This document shows, piece after piece, positions 18,237 to 28,500 of a stretch of 56,339 nucleotides of DNA. The notes under the pieces are model-generated. The model did not search any database. It was not told the DNA's origin and was given only the letters and a program-made list of their open reading frames with translations. Made by a program: the position numbers and the translations under genes. How positions within the stretch are numbered: the first letter of the stretch is position 1; every line of letters begins with the position of its first letter. The stretch is from Methanococci archaeon. GTDB lineage: Archaea; AGJL01; Methanococci; Methanococcales; Methanocaldococcaceae. The stretch lies in NCBI GenBank assembly GCA_013153845.1, contig JAADDS010000011.1:1-56339 (forward strand), read 5' to 3'.

Positions 18237-20417
18237 TTATTCTAATTTAAGCCCTTTTCTCTCTCTAATTTGCTTAATTAATTGCTCTTGCATGTCTCTT
18301 GGAACTTTTTCATAACCAGCAAACTCAATACTCCAGAGACATCTACCCTGTGTAGCCCCTCTAATAGCTCCAGCAAATCCGAACATCTCTGAAACAGGAC
18401 ATTTCGCTTTTATAATTGCCATATCTCCCTCTTGCTCCATATCTAAAATTTGTCCTCTTCTGTTGCTGATCTCTCTCATCGCTGCTCCCATGAAGTCCTG
18501 TGGAGTGTTGATATAGACGAATTGCATTGGCTCTAATAACACAGGTTTTGCCTGCATCATTGCATCTCTAACCCCAAACCTTGCAGCTGGGATCATTTGT
18601 GCTGGCCCTCTGTGAATTGCATCCTCGTGTAAGACAGCATCCATTAACTTAACTTTAACTCCCTGACACTTCTCTGCTGCCAATGGACCGTTTTTCATTG
18701 CCTCCTTAAACCCTTGTATAATCAATTCTTTAACTTCATCTAAATGGACAATACCTCTTGTCATATTAACTAAAACGTTTCCTTCATAGATACACATTAC
18801 TCTCTTTGCCTCTTCTGGATCCATTCCTGCCTTAATTAATTCTTGGACAATCTTGTCATCTAATTTTCTCTTTGTATCAACATCTGGGATTTTACCCTCT
18901 TTATATGCCTTTAAAACACCTTCTTCTAATGGTTCAACTACAAAGTAGAGTTTGTTGTGCTTGTTTGGTGATTTACTCTCAACTACTGGGGACTGTCCTG
19001 TTACTGTCTCTCTATAAACAACTATTGGTTGTCCCACTTCAACTGGAATTCCTGCATCCCTCTCAATCTTTAACTTTGTTATGATCTCAATGTGCAACTC
19101 TCCCATTCCACTTAATAAGTGTTCTCCTGTCTCTTCGTTAATCTCAACTTTGACTGTTGGATCTTCTCTTGCTACCTGTCTTAAAATTTCAATTAATTTC
19201 GGTAGATCCTTGGTGTTCTTTGCCTCGATAGCAACTGTAATAACCGGCTCGCTGATGTGAGTTATTGCTTCAAATGGCTCGATTATCTTATCTGGAGAAC
19301 AGATTGTTTCTCCTGCTGACGCTTCTTTCAAACCAACTAATGCACAGATGTTTCCTGCTGAAATGCTATCTACTGGAATTCTCTCTGGACCCATGAAGAC
19401 AGATACCTGCTGAATCTTTGCCTTTTGCTGGTTAGTAACCATATAAACCTCGTCTCCCTGTTTAATTCTACCACTAAACAACCTACATACAGAAACAGCT
19501 CCAGCGTGTTTATCTACGATGATCTTGGTTATAACTCCTGCTAATGGTCCGTTTGGATCACAGTTAAGCATTGCCTTCCCAACGTCTGATTCCAAGTCCC
19601 CCTTCCATAGATGTGGAATTCTGTATTTTTGTGCTTCTGGTGGGCTTGGCAAGTGTTTAATAACCATATCTAAAACAACTTCATGTAATGGAGCTCTATC
19701 AGCCAACTCATCCTGTCTATCCTCTTCACAGTATTGAATAATATCTTTGAATGTAATTCCACTTTTCTTCATGAATGGGACTGAAATTGCCCAGTTGTTG
19801 TAAGCGGAACCAAATGCAACACTTCCATCTTCTACTTTAACTAACCATTCATCTTTAAATTCTTCAGGAGCCATCTTTCTAATTAAGTTGTTTATATCAT
19901 TGATTATTTTAACGAATCTATTCATTAACTCCTCTGGTGTTAATTTTAATTCGTTGATTAATCTATCTACCTTGTTGATGAAGAGAACTGGTTTAACTCT
20001 CTCCTTTAATGCTTGTCTTAAAACGGTCTCTGTTTGAGGCATAACTCCTTCAACTGCACATACAACAACTATTGCCCCATCAATAGCTCTCATTGCTCTT
20101 GTAACGTCTCCTCCAAAGTCAACGTGTCCAGGAGTGTCAATTAAGTTAATTAAATATTCCTCTCCTTCATAGTTGTGAACCATTGAAACGTTTGCAGCGA
20201 AGATTGTAATTCCTCTTTGTGCTTCTTCTTCATCGAAGTCAAGAGCTAACTGCTCTCCAGCTAATTCTTTTGAAATCATCCCTGCTCCAGCTAATAGGTT
20301 GTCTGATAATGTTGTTTTTCCGTGATCAATGTGAGCACAAATCCCTATATTTCTTATTTTGTCATATTTCTCCATCAACTCTTTAATTTTAGCTATCATT
20401 TTTGCCCTTTTTCCCAT
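18237..20417 (-). CDS. fusA: Translation elongation factor 2
   Basis: A 726-residue archaeal EF-2, the GTPase that translocates tRNA and mRNA on the ribosome. G1 is [10 protein letters not shown]3 DTPGH and G4 NKVD. Domain IV has the diphthamide loop, with the modified His in [22 protein letters not shown] chose ATG 20417 (MGKRAKM), preceded by GGTGA at proper spacing; an in-frame GTG three codons earlier overlaps that site. It is the last gene of the minus-strand translation cluster after S7, with a ~194-base gap that includes a TTTATATA-type box near 20600, so it may have its own promoter. Confidence 0.97.
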   Translation of the reverse strand: MGKRAKMIAKIKELMEKYDKIRNIGICAHIDHGKTTLSDNLLAGAGMISKELAGEQLALDFDEEEAQRGITIFAANVSMVHNYEGEEYLINLIDTPGHVDFGGDVTRAMRAIDGAIVVVCAVEGVMPQTETVLRQALKERVKPVLFINKVDRLINELKLTPEELMNRFVKIINDINNLIRKMAPEEFKDEWLVKVEDGSVAFGSAYNNWAISVPFMKKSGITFKDIIQYCEEDRQDELADRAPLHEVVLDMVIKHLPSPPEAQKYRIPHLWKGDLESDVGKAMLNCDPNGPLAGVITKIIVDKHAGAVSVCRLFSGRIKQGDEVYMVTNQQKAKIQQVSVFMGPERIPVDSISAGNICALVGLKEASAGETICSPDKIIEPFEAITHISEPVITVAIEAKNTKDLPKLIEILRQVAREDPTVKVEINEETGEHLLSGMGELHIEIITKLKIERDAGIPVEVGQPIVVYRETVTGQSPVVESKSPNKHNKLYFVVEPLEEGVLKAYKEGKIPDVDTKRKLDDKIVQELIKAGMDPEEAKRVMCIYEGNVLVNMTRGIVHLDEVKELIIQGFKEAMKNGPLAAEKCQGVKVKLMDAVLHEDAIHRGPAQMIPAARFGVRDAMMQAKPVLLEPMQFVYINTPQDFMGAAMREISNRRGQILDMEQEGDMAIIKAKCPVSEMFGFAGAIRGATQGRCLWSIEFAGYEKVPRDMQEQLIKQIRERKGLKLE

Positions 20418-20611
20418 ATTCTTCACCTTTATTTATATTTATGTTATTTCTTATTCTTTTATTTCTTATTTCATTAATCTTCCTATTTTGGTCTTTAATC
20501 TTTAATGGGTTTTATTAATTTTTTAATTTTTAGACAAATTAAAGTTTTAGATATTAATTTGAGGATATTTCAAAATACATAAAAATAATTTTGGAAAAGT
20601 ATATAAAAATT

Positions 20612-21187
20612 TTATCTTGCTGACTGAGCAACTCTCTCTGTTTCTTCTTTCTTTCTAACTGCATAACTTTTCTGCATGTCTCCTCTTGAAGCAGCAATTA
20701 TCTCTTCAGCTAAGGCCTCTTCAATTGGTTTCTTGCTTTTGTGAGCGGACATATAAGCTCCAATAGCAATATTTCTTAAAGCAATGTCAATTCTTCTTAA
20801 TGATGATGAATCAACGGATTGTAAATAAACGATTCCCCCATAGGAGATTCTTGTTGTATCTTCTCTTGGTCCAGCGTTTTCAATCGCATCCACTAAAACC
20901 TGTATTGGATTTTGTTTTGTTCTCTTTTCTATAATTTCAAATGCCTCTTCAACGATTTTTAATGCCTTTAATTTTTTACCCGTATTTTCTTCTCTTCTCA
21001 TGACTTTATTTACTAATCTCTCAACGATGTTCATTTTTGCCTTTTCAAATTGTCTCTTTGTGTATCTTCCTGCTGTGTGTGGAACATAGATTGGTGTTAA
21101 GTTTATGTAGTTTCTTAAACCTGGGTCTTTAACAACAACATCCTTTGTGCTCCATCTTCCAAATATTTTAATTTCGTCGAGTTCCAA
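20612..21187 (-). CDS. rps7: Small ribosomal subunit protein S7 (uS7)
   Basis: A 191-residue archaeal S7, a primary 16S rRNA binder that organises the 30S head. Segments [69 protein letters not shown] and [31 protein letters not shown] are diagnostic. ATG 21187 fits the S12 spacing of ~70 bases. It lies in the conserved archaeal order L30e-NusA-S12-S7-EF-2. Confidence 0.97.
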   Translation of the reverse strand: MELDEIKIFGRWSTKDVVVKDPGLRNYINLTPIYVPHTAGRYTKRQFEKAKMNIVERLVNKVMRREENTGKKLKALKIVEEAFEIIEKRTKQNPIQVLVDAIENAGPREDTTRISYGGIVYLQSVDSSSLRRIDIALRNIAIGAYMSAHKSKKPIEEALAEEIIAASRGDMQKSYAVRKKEETERVAQSAR

Positions 21188-21260
21188 ATTACCACCTCAT
21201 CTTTAACTCATTTTTAACTAATTAAAAAGGAAAAAATATATTTGGAAATATATGGGAGAT

Positions 21261-21707
21261 TTATCTTTTGATTTTCTCTTGTCTTCCTCTAACTAATTCT
21301 CTTAATGAGTTTCTACCAACCATTATAACCTTATACTTAACTCCTGGAATGTCCCCCTTAGCTCTTGGCCCTTTAGGTCCTCCAATACCTTCAATGATAA
21401 CTTCATCGTGCTCATCAATGAAGTTTATAGCATGGTTTCCTGGACAGAAGGCAGTGACAACTCTACCGTTTTTAATTAACTGAACTCTGACACACTTCCT
21501 AATAGCAGAGTTTGGCTGCTTTGCCTCTAAACCAACCTTTTCAATAACAATTCCTCTTGCCATTGGTGCTCCTTCTAATGGGTCATACTTTTGCTTTAAT
21601 TTTAAGACCCTCCTAACATAGTTGTAATCGTGCCATCTACACCATTTTCTTTTCAATCTCAACTTTCTACCAGCAAATTCTCCTCTTGGTGATTTACTTC
21701 CACTCAT
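21261..21707 (-). CDS. rps12: Small ribosomal subunit protein S12 (uS12)
   Basis: 148 residues from ATG 21707 ([11 protein letters not shown]), which follows GGTGGAGGT; three extra in-frame codons upstream overlap that site. The decoding-centre loops [20 protein letters not shown] and [21 protein letters not shown] are intact. S12 monitors codon-anticodon pairing in the 30S A site. It sits in the same transcription unit as NusA and S7. Confidence 0.97.
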   Translation of the reverse strand: MSGSKSPRGEFAGRKLRLKRKWCRWHDYNYVRRVLKLKQKYDPLEGAPMARGIVIEKVGLEAKQPNSAIRKCVRVQLIKNGRVVTAFCPGNHAINFIDEHDEVIIEGIGGPKGPRAKGDIPGVKYKVIMVGRNSLRELVRGRQEKIKR

Positions 21708-21822
21708 AACCTCCACCTTTTCTTTTTATTTTCGCTTTATTTCTTATTTATTTTATTTTTTAATCATAATCATTAATATCTTACTATCATTTTTAATCCA
21801 TCATTTTTAATTTTTACGTTAA

Positions 21823-22365
21823 TTATTGTTCTGTTTCTCCTATCTCATTTTGTCCATCTGCTTCGATTTTTTCTTGTGTTTCTTCTTTTTGTTCTTTAAA
21901 AGATCTTCTTGGTCTTCTTTTTTTAGGTCTTGGTTTCTCAACTATTACTTTTATTTTTGTAATTTTTGTGTGTCTTTTTAAAATTTCTAATGCTCTTTCC
22001 AAGTTTTTCCCTTTTTCTCCAAAAATTGCTTTTCTTGATCTTGGACTAACTTTTATAAAGGCAACAACATCTTTTCCAACCCTCTTAACCCAAACATCTT
22101 CTAAGTGTATGGGAGCAAAGATGTTTCTTATAAATTTTCTCCAATCATCCGAGTACTCAATGATGTCAACCTTTTTTCCAAATTTCTCCTCAGCTGTTTT
22201 AACGTTCTCTCCCCCTTTCCCAATTGCCGCTCCTACATCACCCTCCTTTACAATAAAAGCAACTCTTTCATCATTTAATACACAGTCAAGTATTGGAACG
22301 TTAGCAATTTTTTCAAAAAATCCGATCTTCATAATTTCTTCTGTTGTTAATCTTACCTTAGCCAT
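21823..22365 (-). CDS. nusA: NusA-like transcription/RNA-binding protein, archaeal two-KH form
   Basis: A 180-residue archaeal NusA homologue with only the two KH domains: GxxG loops at GAAIGKGGENVKTAEEKFG and AIFGEKGKNLERALEIL. It lacks the bacterial N-terminal polymerase-binding and S1 domains. The C-terminus is highly charged (KPRPKKRRPRRSFKEQKE). It is thought to act in transcription or RNA processing. Its ATG overlaps the L30e stop in TAATG, indicating translational coupling. Confidence 0.93.
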   Translation of the reverse strand: MAKVRLTTEEIMKIGFFEKIANVPILDCVLNDERVAFIVKEGDVGAAIGKGGENVKTAEEKFGKKVDIIEYSDDWRKFIRNIFAPIHLEDVWVKRVGKDVVAFIKVSPRSRKAIFGEKGKNLERALEILKRHTKITKIKVIVEKPRPKKRRPRRSFKEQKEETQEKIEADGQNEIGETEQ

Positions 22366-22679
22366 TATTCACCACCTTCCTTCTTCTCTACCAGCTCCAT
22401 AATATTCGAGAGCCCCTCATCTAAAACCAAAAGAGCAGCAACTGGGAAAGGTTTTCCACAAACCGCCCCTAATTCTAATGATGTTATTTTGTGTTGATAA
22501 ACAGGAATGTTTGATAACTTAGCGTAGTATTTAACATCTTCCTCTATTTCATTCGGAATATTGCTGGCTAAGACCACTAATTTTCCTTCTCCGTGTTTAA
22601 CAAATTTTACTGTTCTTTTAGAACCTAATACAACTTTACCTGTATCTACCGCAGTTCTGATTGCTTTATTCACATCCAT
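22365..22679 (-). CDS. rpl30e: Large ribosomal subunit protein L30e (eL30)
   Basis: A 104-residue L30e/L7Ae-family protein with the conserved NKAIRTAVDTGKVVLGSKRTVKFVKHG and LASNIPNEIEEDVKYYAKLSNIPVY segments. The family binds kink-turn RNA; L30 in yeast represses its own mRNA this way. ATG 22679 follows GGAGGGAG. A folded leader lies immediately upstream (22705-22770). It starts a transcription unit continuing into NusA, S12 and S7. Confidence 0.95.
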   Translation of the reverse strand: MDVNKAIRTAVDTGKVVLGSKRTVKFVKHGEGKLVVLASNIPNEIEEDVKYYAKLSNIPVYQHKITSLELGAVCGKPFPVAALLVLDEGLSNIMELVEKKEGGE

Positions 22680-22704
22680 ATTTCTCCCTCCTTCTCATTT
22701 TTTA

Positions 22705-22770
22705 CTCCGGAGGGCTTTAAGGACTTCCGCATTTTTCGTGAAGCGAAAGTCCAAAAATATCCCTACCGGT
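22705..22770 (-). promoter_or_regulatory. Folded 5' leader of the L30e-NusA-S12-S7 unit
   Basis: On the minus strand two stacked helices form: outer CCGG-UA-GGG with CCC-U-CCGG, and inner GGACUUUCGC with GCGGAAGUCC (10 pairs including one U-G) closed by a 12-base loop. The structure ends ~25 bases before the L30e start codon. The promoter candidate at 22805-22824 would place all of it inside the transcript. A regulatory or processing role is inferred. Confidence 0.5.
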
Positions 22771-22804
22771 AATTACATTATTTGGTTTTCGATAATAGTT
22801 ATTC

Positions 22805-22824
22805 GATATTTATATACTTTTTGG
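22805..22824 (-). promoter_or_regulatory. Promoter candidate for the L30e unit
   Basis: Minus strand CCAAAAAGTATATAAATATC has an A-rich BRE and TATATAAA. A start near 22788 would give a leader of about 110 bases that includes the folded element. Confidence 0.5.
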
Positions 22825-22905
22825 ACAGTTGAGTTAAAATTGATTTAAAAATACCAAACCCTTTTTATGCTCTAAAACGTTTTAGTTTTAAATTTTAAAA
22901 GATTC

Positions 22906-22958
22906 GGTCAGAGGGTAATTTTTCATCATAACTCAGCACATCGATGTCTCATCATCCC
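22906..22958 (-). ncRNA. C/D box guide sRNA (sRNA 3), between rpoA2 and the L30e unit
   Basis: Minus strand: C box GATGATGA, guide GACATCGATGTG, D' CTGA, C' ATGATGA, guide AAAATTACCCT, D CTGA, ending CC against a 5' GG. About 53 bases. The D' guide target would be CACAUCGAUGUC, which differs at one position from the CACCUCGAUGUC that I recall at the peptidyl-transferase centre of 23S rRNA. The D target is unknown. It is on the same strand as both neighbouring genes and may be processed from the polymerase transcript. Confidence 0.85.
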
Positions 22959-22959
22959 T

Positions 22960-23025
22960 TAAAAATAGTGAGGGGGTTCAAAAGATACTCTCCCTAAAAT
23001 CTTATCATCTTTTAATATAAAAACT
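22960..23025 (-). promoter_or_regulatory. Spacer after rpoA2 with a TATA-like box for sRNA 3
   Basis: The minus strand GTTTTTATATTAAAAG around 23008-23020 could promote sRNA 3, though the distance (~50 bases) is longer than usual. A run CCCCCTCACTATTTTT follows and could equally end the rpoA2 transcript. Confidence 0.25.
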
Positions 23026-25425
23026 TTACTCTTCCTCTTTATTTTTGCCTTCTTCATAGTCCCTGTCTATCATTAAATCAACACATCCTGTTCCTAAATA
23101 TATCGGTTTTCCGACAATAACGTTTTCTATAACTCCTTTTAACTTATCCACATCTCCTCTTTCAGCTGATGCGTAGAGATGTTTAACTGTCTCTTCAAAA
23201 GCAGCCCTTGCTAAGACAGAACCTTTCTCTCCAGCAACTCCATGTCTTCCTATTGGTTTAACCTCTCCGTCAGCAGTCATAATATCTGCAACCAACATTA
23301 AGTGCCTTACATCTACCTCTAAACCCTGCTGCTCTAATGTGTTTCTCATCTCATTAATTATAGCATTTCTCGCTGCCTCTATACCCAATACTTCCTGAAT
23401 TTCAATAATATTGTTTGTTGTGGTTCTTGTTGTATCTACTCCTTCAATTTTAAAGACCTCTCTCAAATTAGATCCCTGGGAATATAAAACATACTCTTCT
23501 TTGCCATCTCTCTCCTCTTTTTTAACCAAGACCCTCTCGATTCCAGGAATTCCTTTTAATTGTATGTTTTTGATCTTTGGAATCCTCTTTCTAAGTGCCT
23601 TTATTGATGGTGTTTTTATCTTCAAGTATAAGGTGGATCCTTCAACGTCAATCTTAACTTTTAGTTTTTTCTTAATCGCTTCTACAACATTTTCAACAGT
23701 TAAGCCCCTATCAGCCAATCTTTCTTCATCTAACTCAACTTTTATTGATTGAGTCCAAAGATCTATACTTATACTTTCAGCAATATTTCCTAAGGTTAAA
23801 CTTTCAATTTCTTTCGCTATTTGTTCAGCTTTTTCTCTATTGTTATATTCTTCTTTTAGATGTATAGTCATAATTGGTGTTGATGGCTCTTTTCTTGCGT
23901 CAACTATCTCTATCATTCTCGGCAAACCTAAGGTAACGTTAATCTCCGCAACCCCTGCATAGTGGAAGGTTCTCATTGTGTTGTGAGTTAAAATCCCTTC
24001 AAAGGTTGTAAATGTTTCTAATCCCTCAACACTTATGTCATAAACATATTTTTTATCATAAATTATCTCTTCAATCTCAACAATCTCATCCCAGACAACA
24101 TCGCTTTCAACTGCCTTCTTTAATAGCCAATATTCCTTTAAGGTTAGTATATCCATTCCCTTCTTGGTTGCTAATGCCTTAATTTGTTTTAAATGTTTCA
24201 ATAATCTATCTCTTCCAATATTTTGTGATCTTTCAAATTTCTTTAAAATTATTTCTGGATAATTAACCTTTTCCCCTAACTTAGTTAGTGCATTTCCAAT
24301 TGAAGGGATCATATCTGTTGAATCATGAATATATTTTTTATTATCTAATTTATTTATCAACTGGCTTAATTCATTATTTTTCTCTTCATCTGAAAATCCA
24401 ATTTCTTCATAAAACTTTTTTATATAAGGTTTTGGTATTTCAACGATAAACTCTTCTTTTTTACTGTCGGATTTTTTATGTCTTTTTATAGTATATATGG
24501 CAAATCTCGCTAACAATAATGAGATTCCATTAGCAAACTCTTTTGAATCTGAAGAAATCATTATTTTTCCTAATTTAGTGTCTACAATTGCATTTTCATC
24601 AAAATATCCTTTAAGCAACCCTCTAACAAAGTCCCTGTTGCCCCCAAGTGCAAAGTCGGGTATCTTTTTAGATTGTGAAGCGAAGTAAGACATAATTGCA
24701 CTATTATCCAACTTGTTCTTGGCTAAACAAACACCTATGTGGTATCCAAGATTATAATCTAAGATTATTGTTGAATTATTCTTAATATCTGATTCGTATA
24801 GATCTATTGCTTCAACACAGTTTGCTGGAACATGTTTTACGACCGGAAGTTTATCTCCAACTTTCAACTCGCTTCCTTTAACTGGAATTATCTTGTTGTC
24901 TTTCCTTATAACAAATGAATGATAAGGTGTTGCAGTTATCTCCCTACCTGATTTTGTCTTTATTTTAACCAATTTTCCATTATGTTTATGTCTTATACAG
25001 CTTATTACTCTCTTCCAGTGAACTTTTTCATCTTGATCTAAGCTTAGGGCATATATATCAACGGGCAAATCACAAACCTCACTTTCTCCAAACTTTTCAA
25101 ATCCAAACTTTTCAATCATATCTTCAACTAATTTTCCAATTTCAACCGCTCTAATATAATCCCCTTCTTTGATTATAATCTTCTCTTCATAAGGTAGAGA
25201 CATCTGTGTTCCCGGTTCTCCAATGGATTGAGCGGCAACGATTCCCACTGCTTCATATGGCTCAACTAAGGCATTTTCATAGGCCTTAACTACTTCATAT
25301 ATAATTTCTTCTACCATTTCATCCGTTATTTCCTTATCTTTTGAAAGTTTTTCAAACAATTCATCTTTTAAGGATTTTGGCAGATTTAAACTGTCTATTT
25401 TCTTTCTGAGTGCTTCGATGTCCAT
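23026..25425 (-). CDS. rpoA2: RNA polymerase subunit A'' with in-frame intein
   Basis: The precursor is 799 residues from ATG 25425 (MDIEALRKK, after GGTGAGG); the mature A'' would be ~392. Exteins are the N-terminal ~75 residues ending SIGEPGTQM and the part resuming at TMRTFHYAGVAEINVTLGLPRMIEIVDARK. Together they form the C-terminal piece of the largest polymerase subunit, with the trigger-loop and jaw regions (VRHLMLVADIMTADGEVKPIGRHGVAGEKGSVLARAAFEET). The intein at 23980-25200 interrupts the highly conserved GTQM/TMRTFH junction, so splicing is required for function. It is downstream of A' in the polymerase cluster. Confidence 0.97.
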   Translation of the reverse strand: MDIEALRKKIDSLNLPKSLKDELFEKLSKDKEITDEMVEEIIYEVVKAYENALVEPYEAVGIVAAQSIGEPGTQMSLPYEEKIIIKEGDYIRAVEIGKLVEDMIEKFGFEKFGESEVCDLPVDIYALSLDQDEKVHWKRVISCIRHKHNGKLVKIKTKSGREITATPYHSFVIRKDNKIIPVKGSELKVGDKLPVVKHVPANCVEAIDLYESDIKNNSTIILDYNLGYHIGVCLAKNKLDNSAIMSYFASQSKKIPDFALGGNRDFVRGLLKGYFDENAIVDTKLGKIMISSDSKEFANGISLLLARFAIYTIKRHKKSDSKKEEFIVEIPKPYIKKFYEEIGFSDEEKNNELSQLINKLDNKKYIHDSTDMIPSIGNALTKLGEKVNYPEIILKKFERSQNIGRDRLLKHLKQIKALATKKGMDILTLKEYWLLKKAVESDVVWDEIVEIEEIIYDKKYVYDISVEGLETFTTFEGILTHNTMRTFHYAGVAEINVTLGLPRMIEIVDARKEPSTPIMTIHLKEEYNNREKAEQIAKEIESLTLGNIAESISIDLWTQSIKVELDEERLADRGLTVENVVEAIKKKLKVKIDVEGSTLYLKIKTPSIKALRKRIPKIKNIQLKGIPGIERVLVKKEERDGKEEYVLYSQGSNLREVFKIEGVDTTRTTTNNIIEIQEVLGIEAARNAIINEMRNTLEQQGLEVDVRHLMLVADIMTADGEVKPIGRHGVAGEKGSVLARAAFEETVKHLYASAERGDVDKLKGVIENVIVGKPIYLGTGCVDLMIDRDYEEGKNKEEE
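23980..25200 (-). mobile_element. Intein in RpoA'' (407 residues, degenerate endonuclease)
   Basis: The intein begins with Ser (SLPYEEKIII after GTQM) and ends ILTHN, followed by extein Thr: N-nucleophile Ser, penultimate His, terminal Asn and a +1 Thr, all competent for splicing. Block B contains TATPYHSF. The homing-endonuclease-like centre has LGYHIGVCLAKNK and RGLLKGYFDENA in place of LAGLIDADG motifs. The expected acidic residue after CLA is Lys-Asn, so nuclease activity is probably lost. I recall a longer intein at the same site in M. jannaschii. Confidence 0.93.
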
Positions 25426-25552
25426 GTGCCTCACCTGTTTTCAAGATCAAGTTTTTATCAAGTTTTATAAAATTTATGGTCATTAAAAAAGTTTTAAAAA
25501 TAAAATTTAAAAATTGAGAGGTTTTTTTACTTTTTATAATTTTTTTATTTTT

Positions 25553-28500
25553 TTATTTATTGTATCTCATTTTAACCTTATCAATTATCCTGTTTATGTT
25601 AACTGCTTTTCCTCTATCCGCAAGTGTTGGATCCACTCCATCCTCTCCATATTTAAATTGAATCATGATTCCTCTTGAATCCCTAACGGTCTCATCAAAC
25701 TCTGTTTTTAAGTCCTGTAGGGCGTTAATTAGTCGTCTCTGCATATACCCTGACTGAGCAGTTCTGACTGCCTGATCGACTAAACCTTCTCTTCCCCCCA
25801 TAGCATGGAAGAAAAACTCTGTTGGACTTAACCCTTTCTTATAACTACTCCTAACAAATCCGTGAGATCTTGCTCCTAAGTCCCCTTTTTCAAAGTGAGG
25901 TAGAACTCTTCCTCTGTATCCCCTAAATATCCTTCTTCCTCTAACTGACTGCTGACCTAAACATGCAGCCATCTGTGTTAAGTTTAAAATATTACCTCTT
26001 GCCCCGGTAAGTGCCATAATAACTGCATGGTTGTCCATCCCCAAGTGTTTTTCAGCTATTTTTCCTGCCTTATCTCTTGCCTCTCTTAAAACATTGTTTA
26101 TGTGTGCCTCTCTTGATTCCTCCAAGTCAAGACCTGGAAGTAATTCAAGTTCCCCTCTTTTGTATTTTTCAATTATCTCATTAACTTTCTCTTCCGCCTC
26201 ATCTAAAACTTTTTCAATTTCTTTTAATGCCTCTTCTGGCAGATCCTCATCATCAATGCCTGTTGTAAATCCTCTTAACATTATTGCCCTTATTGCCATC
26301 TTTGTAGATGAATCAAGGAATTTCCTTCCAGCTTCTGGACCAAATTCTTTAACGATCGTATGCAATATCAAACCTGCCTCTGATCCATAACCGTTTTTAT
26401 CGATAACTCCTTTAATTAACTCTCCATCTTTTATTACAACATAGGCATCATATTCGCAGTTTTCTTTTTTACAGACATCACATTTTTTACAGATCTTTGC
26501 CTTATACCTCAAATTCAGCCCTTTTGGTAGTGCTTTGCTGAATATCTTCTTACCCGAATATAATGGAACCCCATCCTCCACCTTATCTGGCTCCCATAAT
26601 TCATCCTTTATTCCTCCACTTCTTAAAATTAAAGTTGCTTCATCCTTTGTAAAGTAGTTTGAAGTTAGAAGATAAGCTCCTGAGATGAAGTCGTGTATAG
26701 CTCCAATTATTGGCCCTCCGAATCTTGGAGAGAGGATGTGTTTTTCAACAAGCATTAATGCCTCTGCCTCTGCTCTTGCCTCTTCTGACTGTGGAACGTG
26801 TAAGTTCATCTCATCTCCGTCGAAGTCAGCGTTGTAGGGGGGGCAATTTCCTGTTAAAAAGCCGTTTGCAATGAAATTGTGTGTCTCTGAAGTTGTAGTT
26901 ATGTCATAGACATAATCTACTTTTGTTTCTTCAATACTTACAATTTTTTCTTTTACAAATCCATTTTTAAGACATTTTTCTTTTATAAACTCATCAAAGG
27001 TAATAAATTTGGTGTTATTTTCTAACTTCTTAATGTTTCTGTCTTTTAGATATTTCTCTTTTGTAAGGAGGTATTCATAGGCATATCTTGCTAATGTTTC
27101 TTTTTTGTTAGCGTAGGTATAGCCAATTCTTCCAAAGAATTCTTTATGGTTGTATATTGAAGCGACATAAACTTTTGTTTTATATCCATCTTTTCTTACA
27201 TTGCCTTCTTCAACTCTAACTCTCAACTCAATACCAAATTCTTTTAGCATCTCTTTAATGTCTTTAATGAATCTATCTTCATCAAATATCTCCTCAATTT
27301 TAGCTATTTTAAATGTTAGCTCTTTAAATGAAGTTCCATGATTTCTAATTTTTGGAGTTGTTAATTCAGAACCGAAGTAGGCAGATAAAAACTCTTTCTT
27401 TATATACTTTGGAGCAGTTTTAATCCAATTTGGAATGCCATACATCTTTTTAGTTTTATCTCCATCTACACAACCAAGTGCTTTTAATAGTATGCATAAC
27501 GATTTTTTCCTAACTTCAAAGCTATAACCTTTACCTTTAATTATTCTTTTTTTGCCGTTGTAATCTGTTATTTCAGTTTCTCCTTCATGTAATTTTATCT
27601 CCTCTCCATCATAACCCAATTCTTTTAAGTCCTCTTTTATTGTTTTTAAATCCTCAATATCTCCTCTAAATGCAACTCTTGAATTTTTATTGTTTATTAT
27701 TAAAGAACCATCTCCCATTACATGCCCAACAATCCTTGCCAATATTGATGCCTTCTGGTCATTGTATGTCAAAGGAATTAACTTCCTATCTTTTAGCTCA
27801 TTAATAACTTTATTTTTGTAAGTTCCTCCAATGTCATCAATTACCTTCTTAATTTTTTCTTCATCAACTATTACTCTATTGTCATCTTCAAACATTGGGA
27901 AGTCGTTTGGATAGATTATAAGTTCATCATCAACTTTTAAATCCCCACATCTCTTTTTGCCATTTGTTGTATAGAATGGATGGTCTTCTGTTGCTACAAT
28001 CTCTCTTTCAAGTTCTGTTTTTATTTTGTAAATCTTCTTTCCGTATTCATCTGCTTTCAATTTCCAATAGTTACTTAACGCTGTTAATTTTGGATTTAAA
28101 CCATCTGAAGTTAAAACTTTGACATCTTTCCATTTATCTTCTAAGTCCTTAATTTTAATTAATTTTCCATCTAACAACACAGTAGTGTCTCCATCAACAC
28201 ATACACAGAGATTGTGTCTAAATGTTCTGTATGGAAGAACTCTGACTCTATGGGCCATAATGGACATTCTGTGTAGAGATGGCTGTCTGTTGTATAGGAC
28301 AATATCTCCATCCATTAAATGCCTTTCAACTATATCTCCTTCTTTTATGTTTTCAGCCCAGAATTCTTTATTTCCTTCTGTTACTTTGACTTTATACTCT
28401 TGTTCTGTTCCATCCCTACCGATCATTTTTCTTATAACATAATTAACTCCTGGATGTTTCTCTGATCCATTTCTAAGGAGTTTTCTAATTCTCTCAATGT

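Noticed and set aside
20590-20610. A plus-strand TATA box that might drive antisense transcription into S7
   Set aside because: The motif is quasi-palindromic; on the minus strand it reads TTTATATA and suits EF-2, so an antisense promoter is not needed.
23980-28201. Frameshift or horizontal gene insertion in the polymerase genes
   Set aside because: Both insertions are in frame with Cys/Ser and Asn at the ends and intein blocks, so they are inteins.
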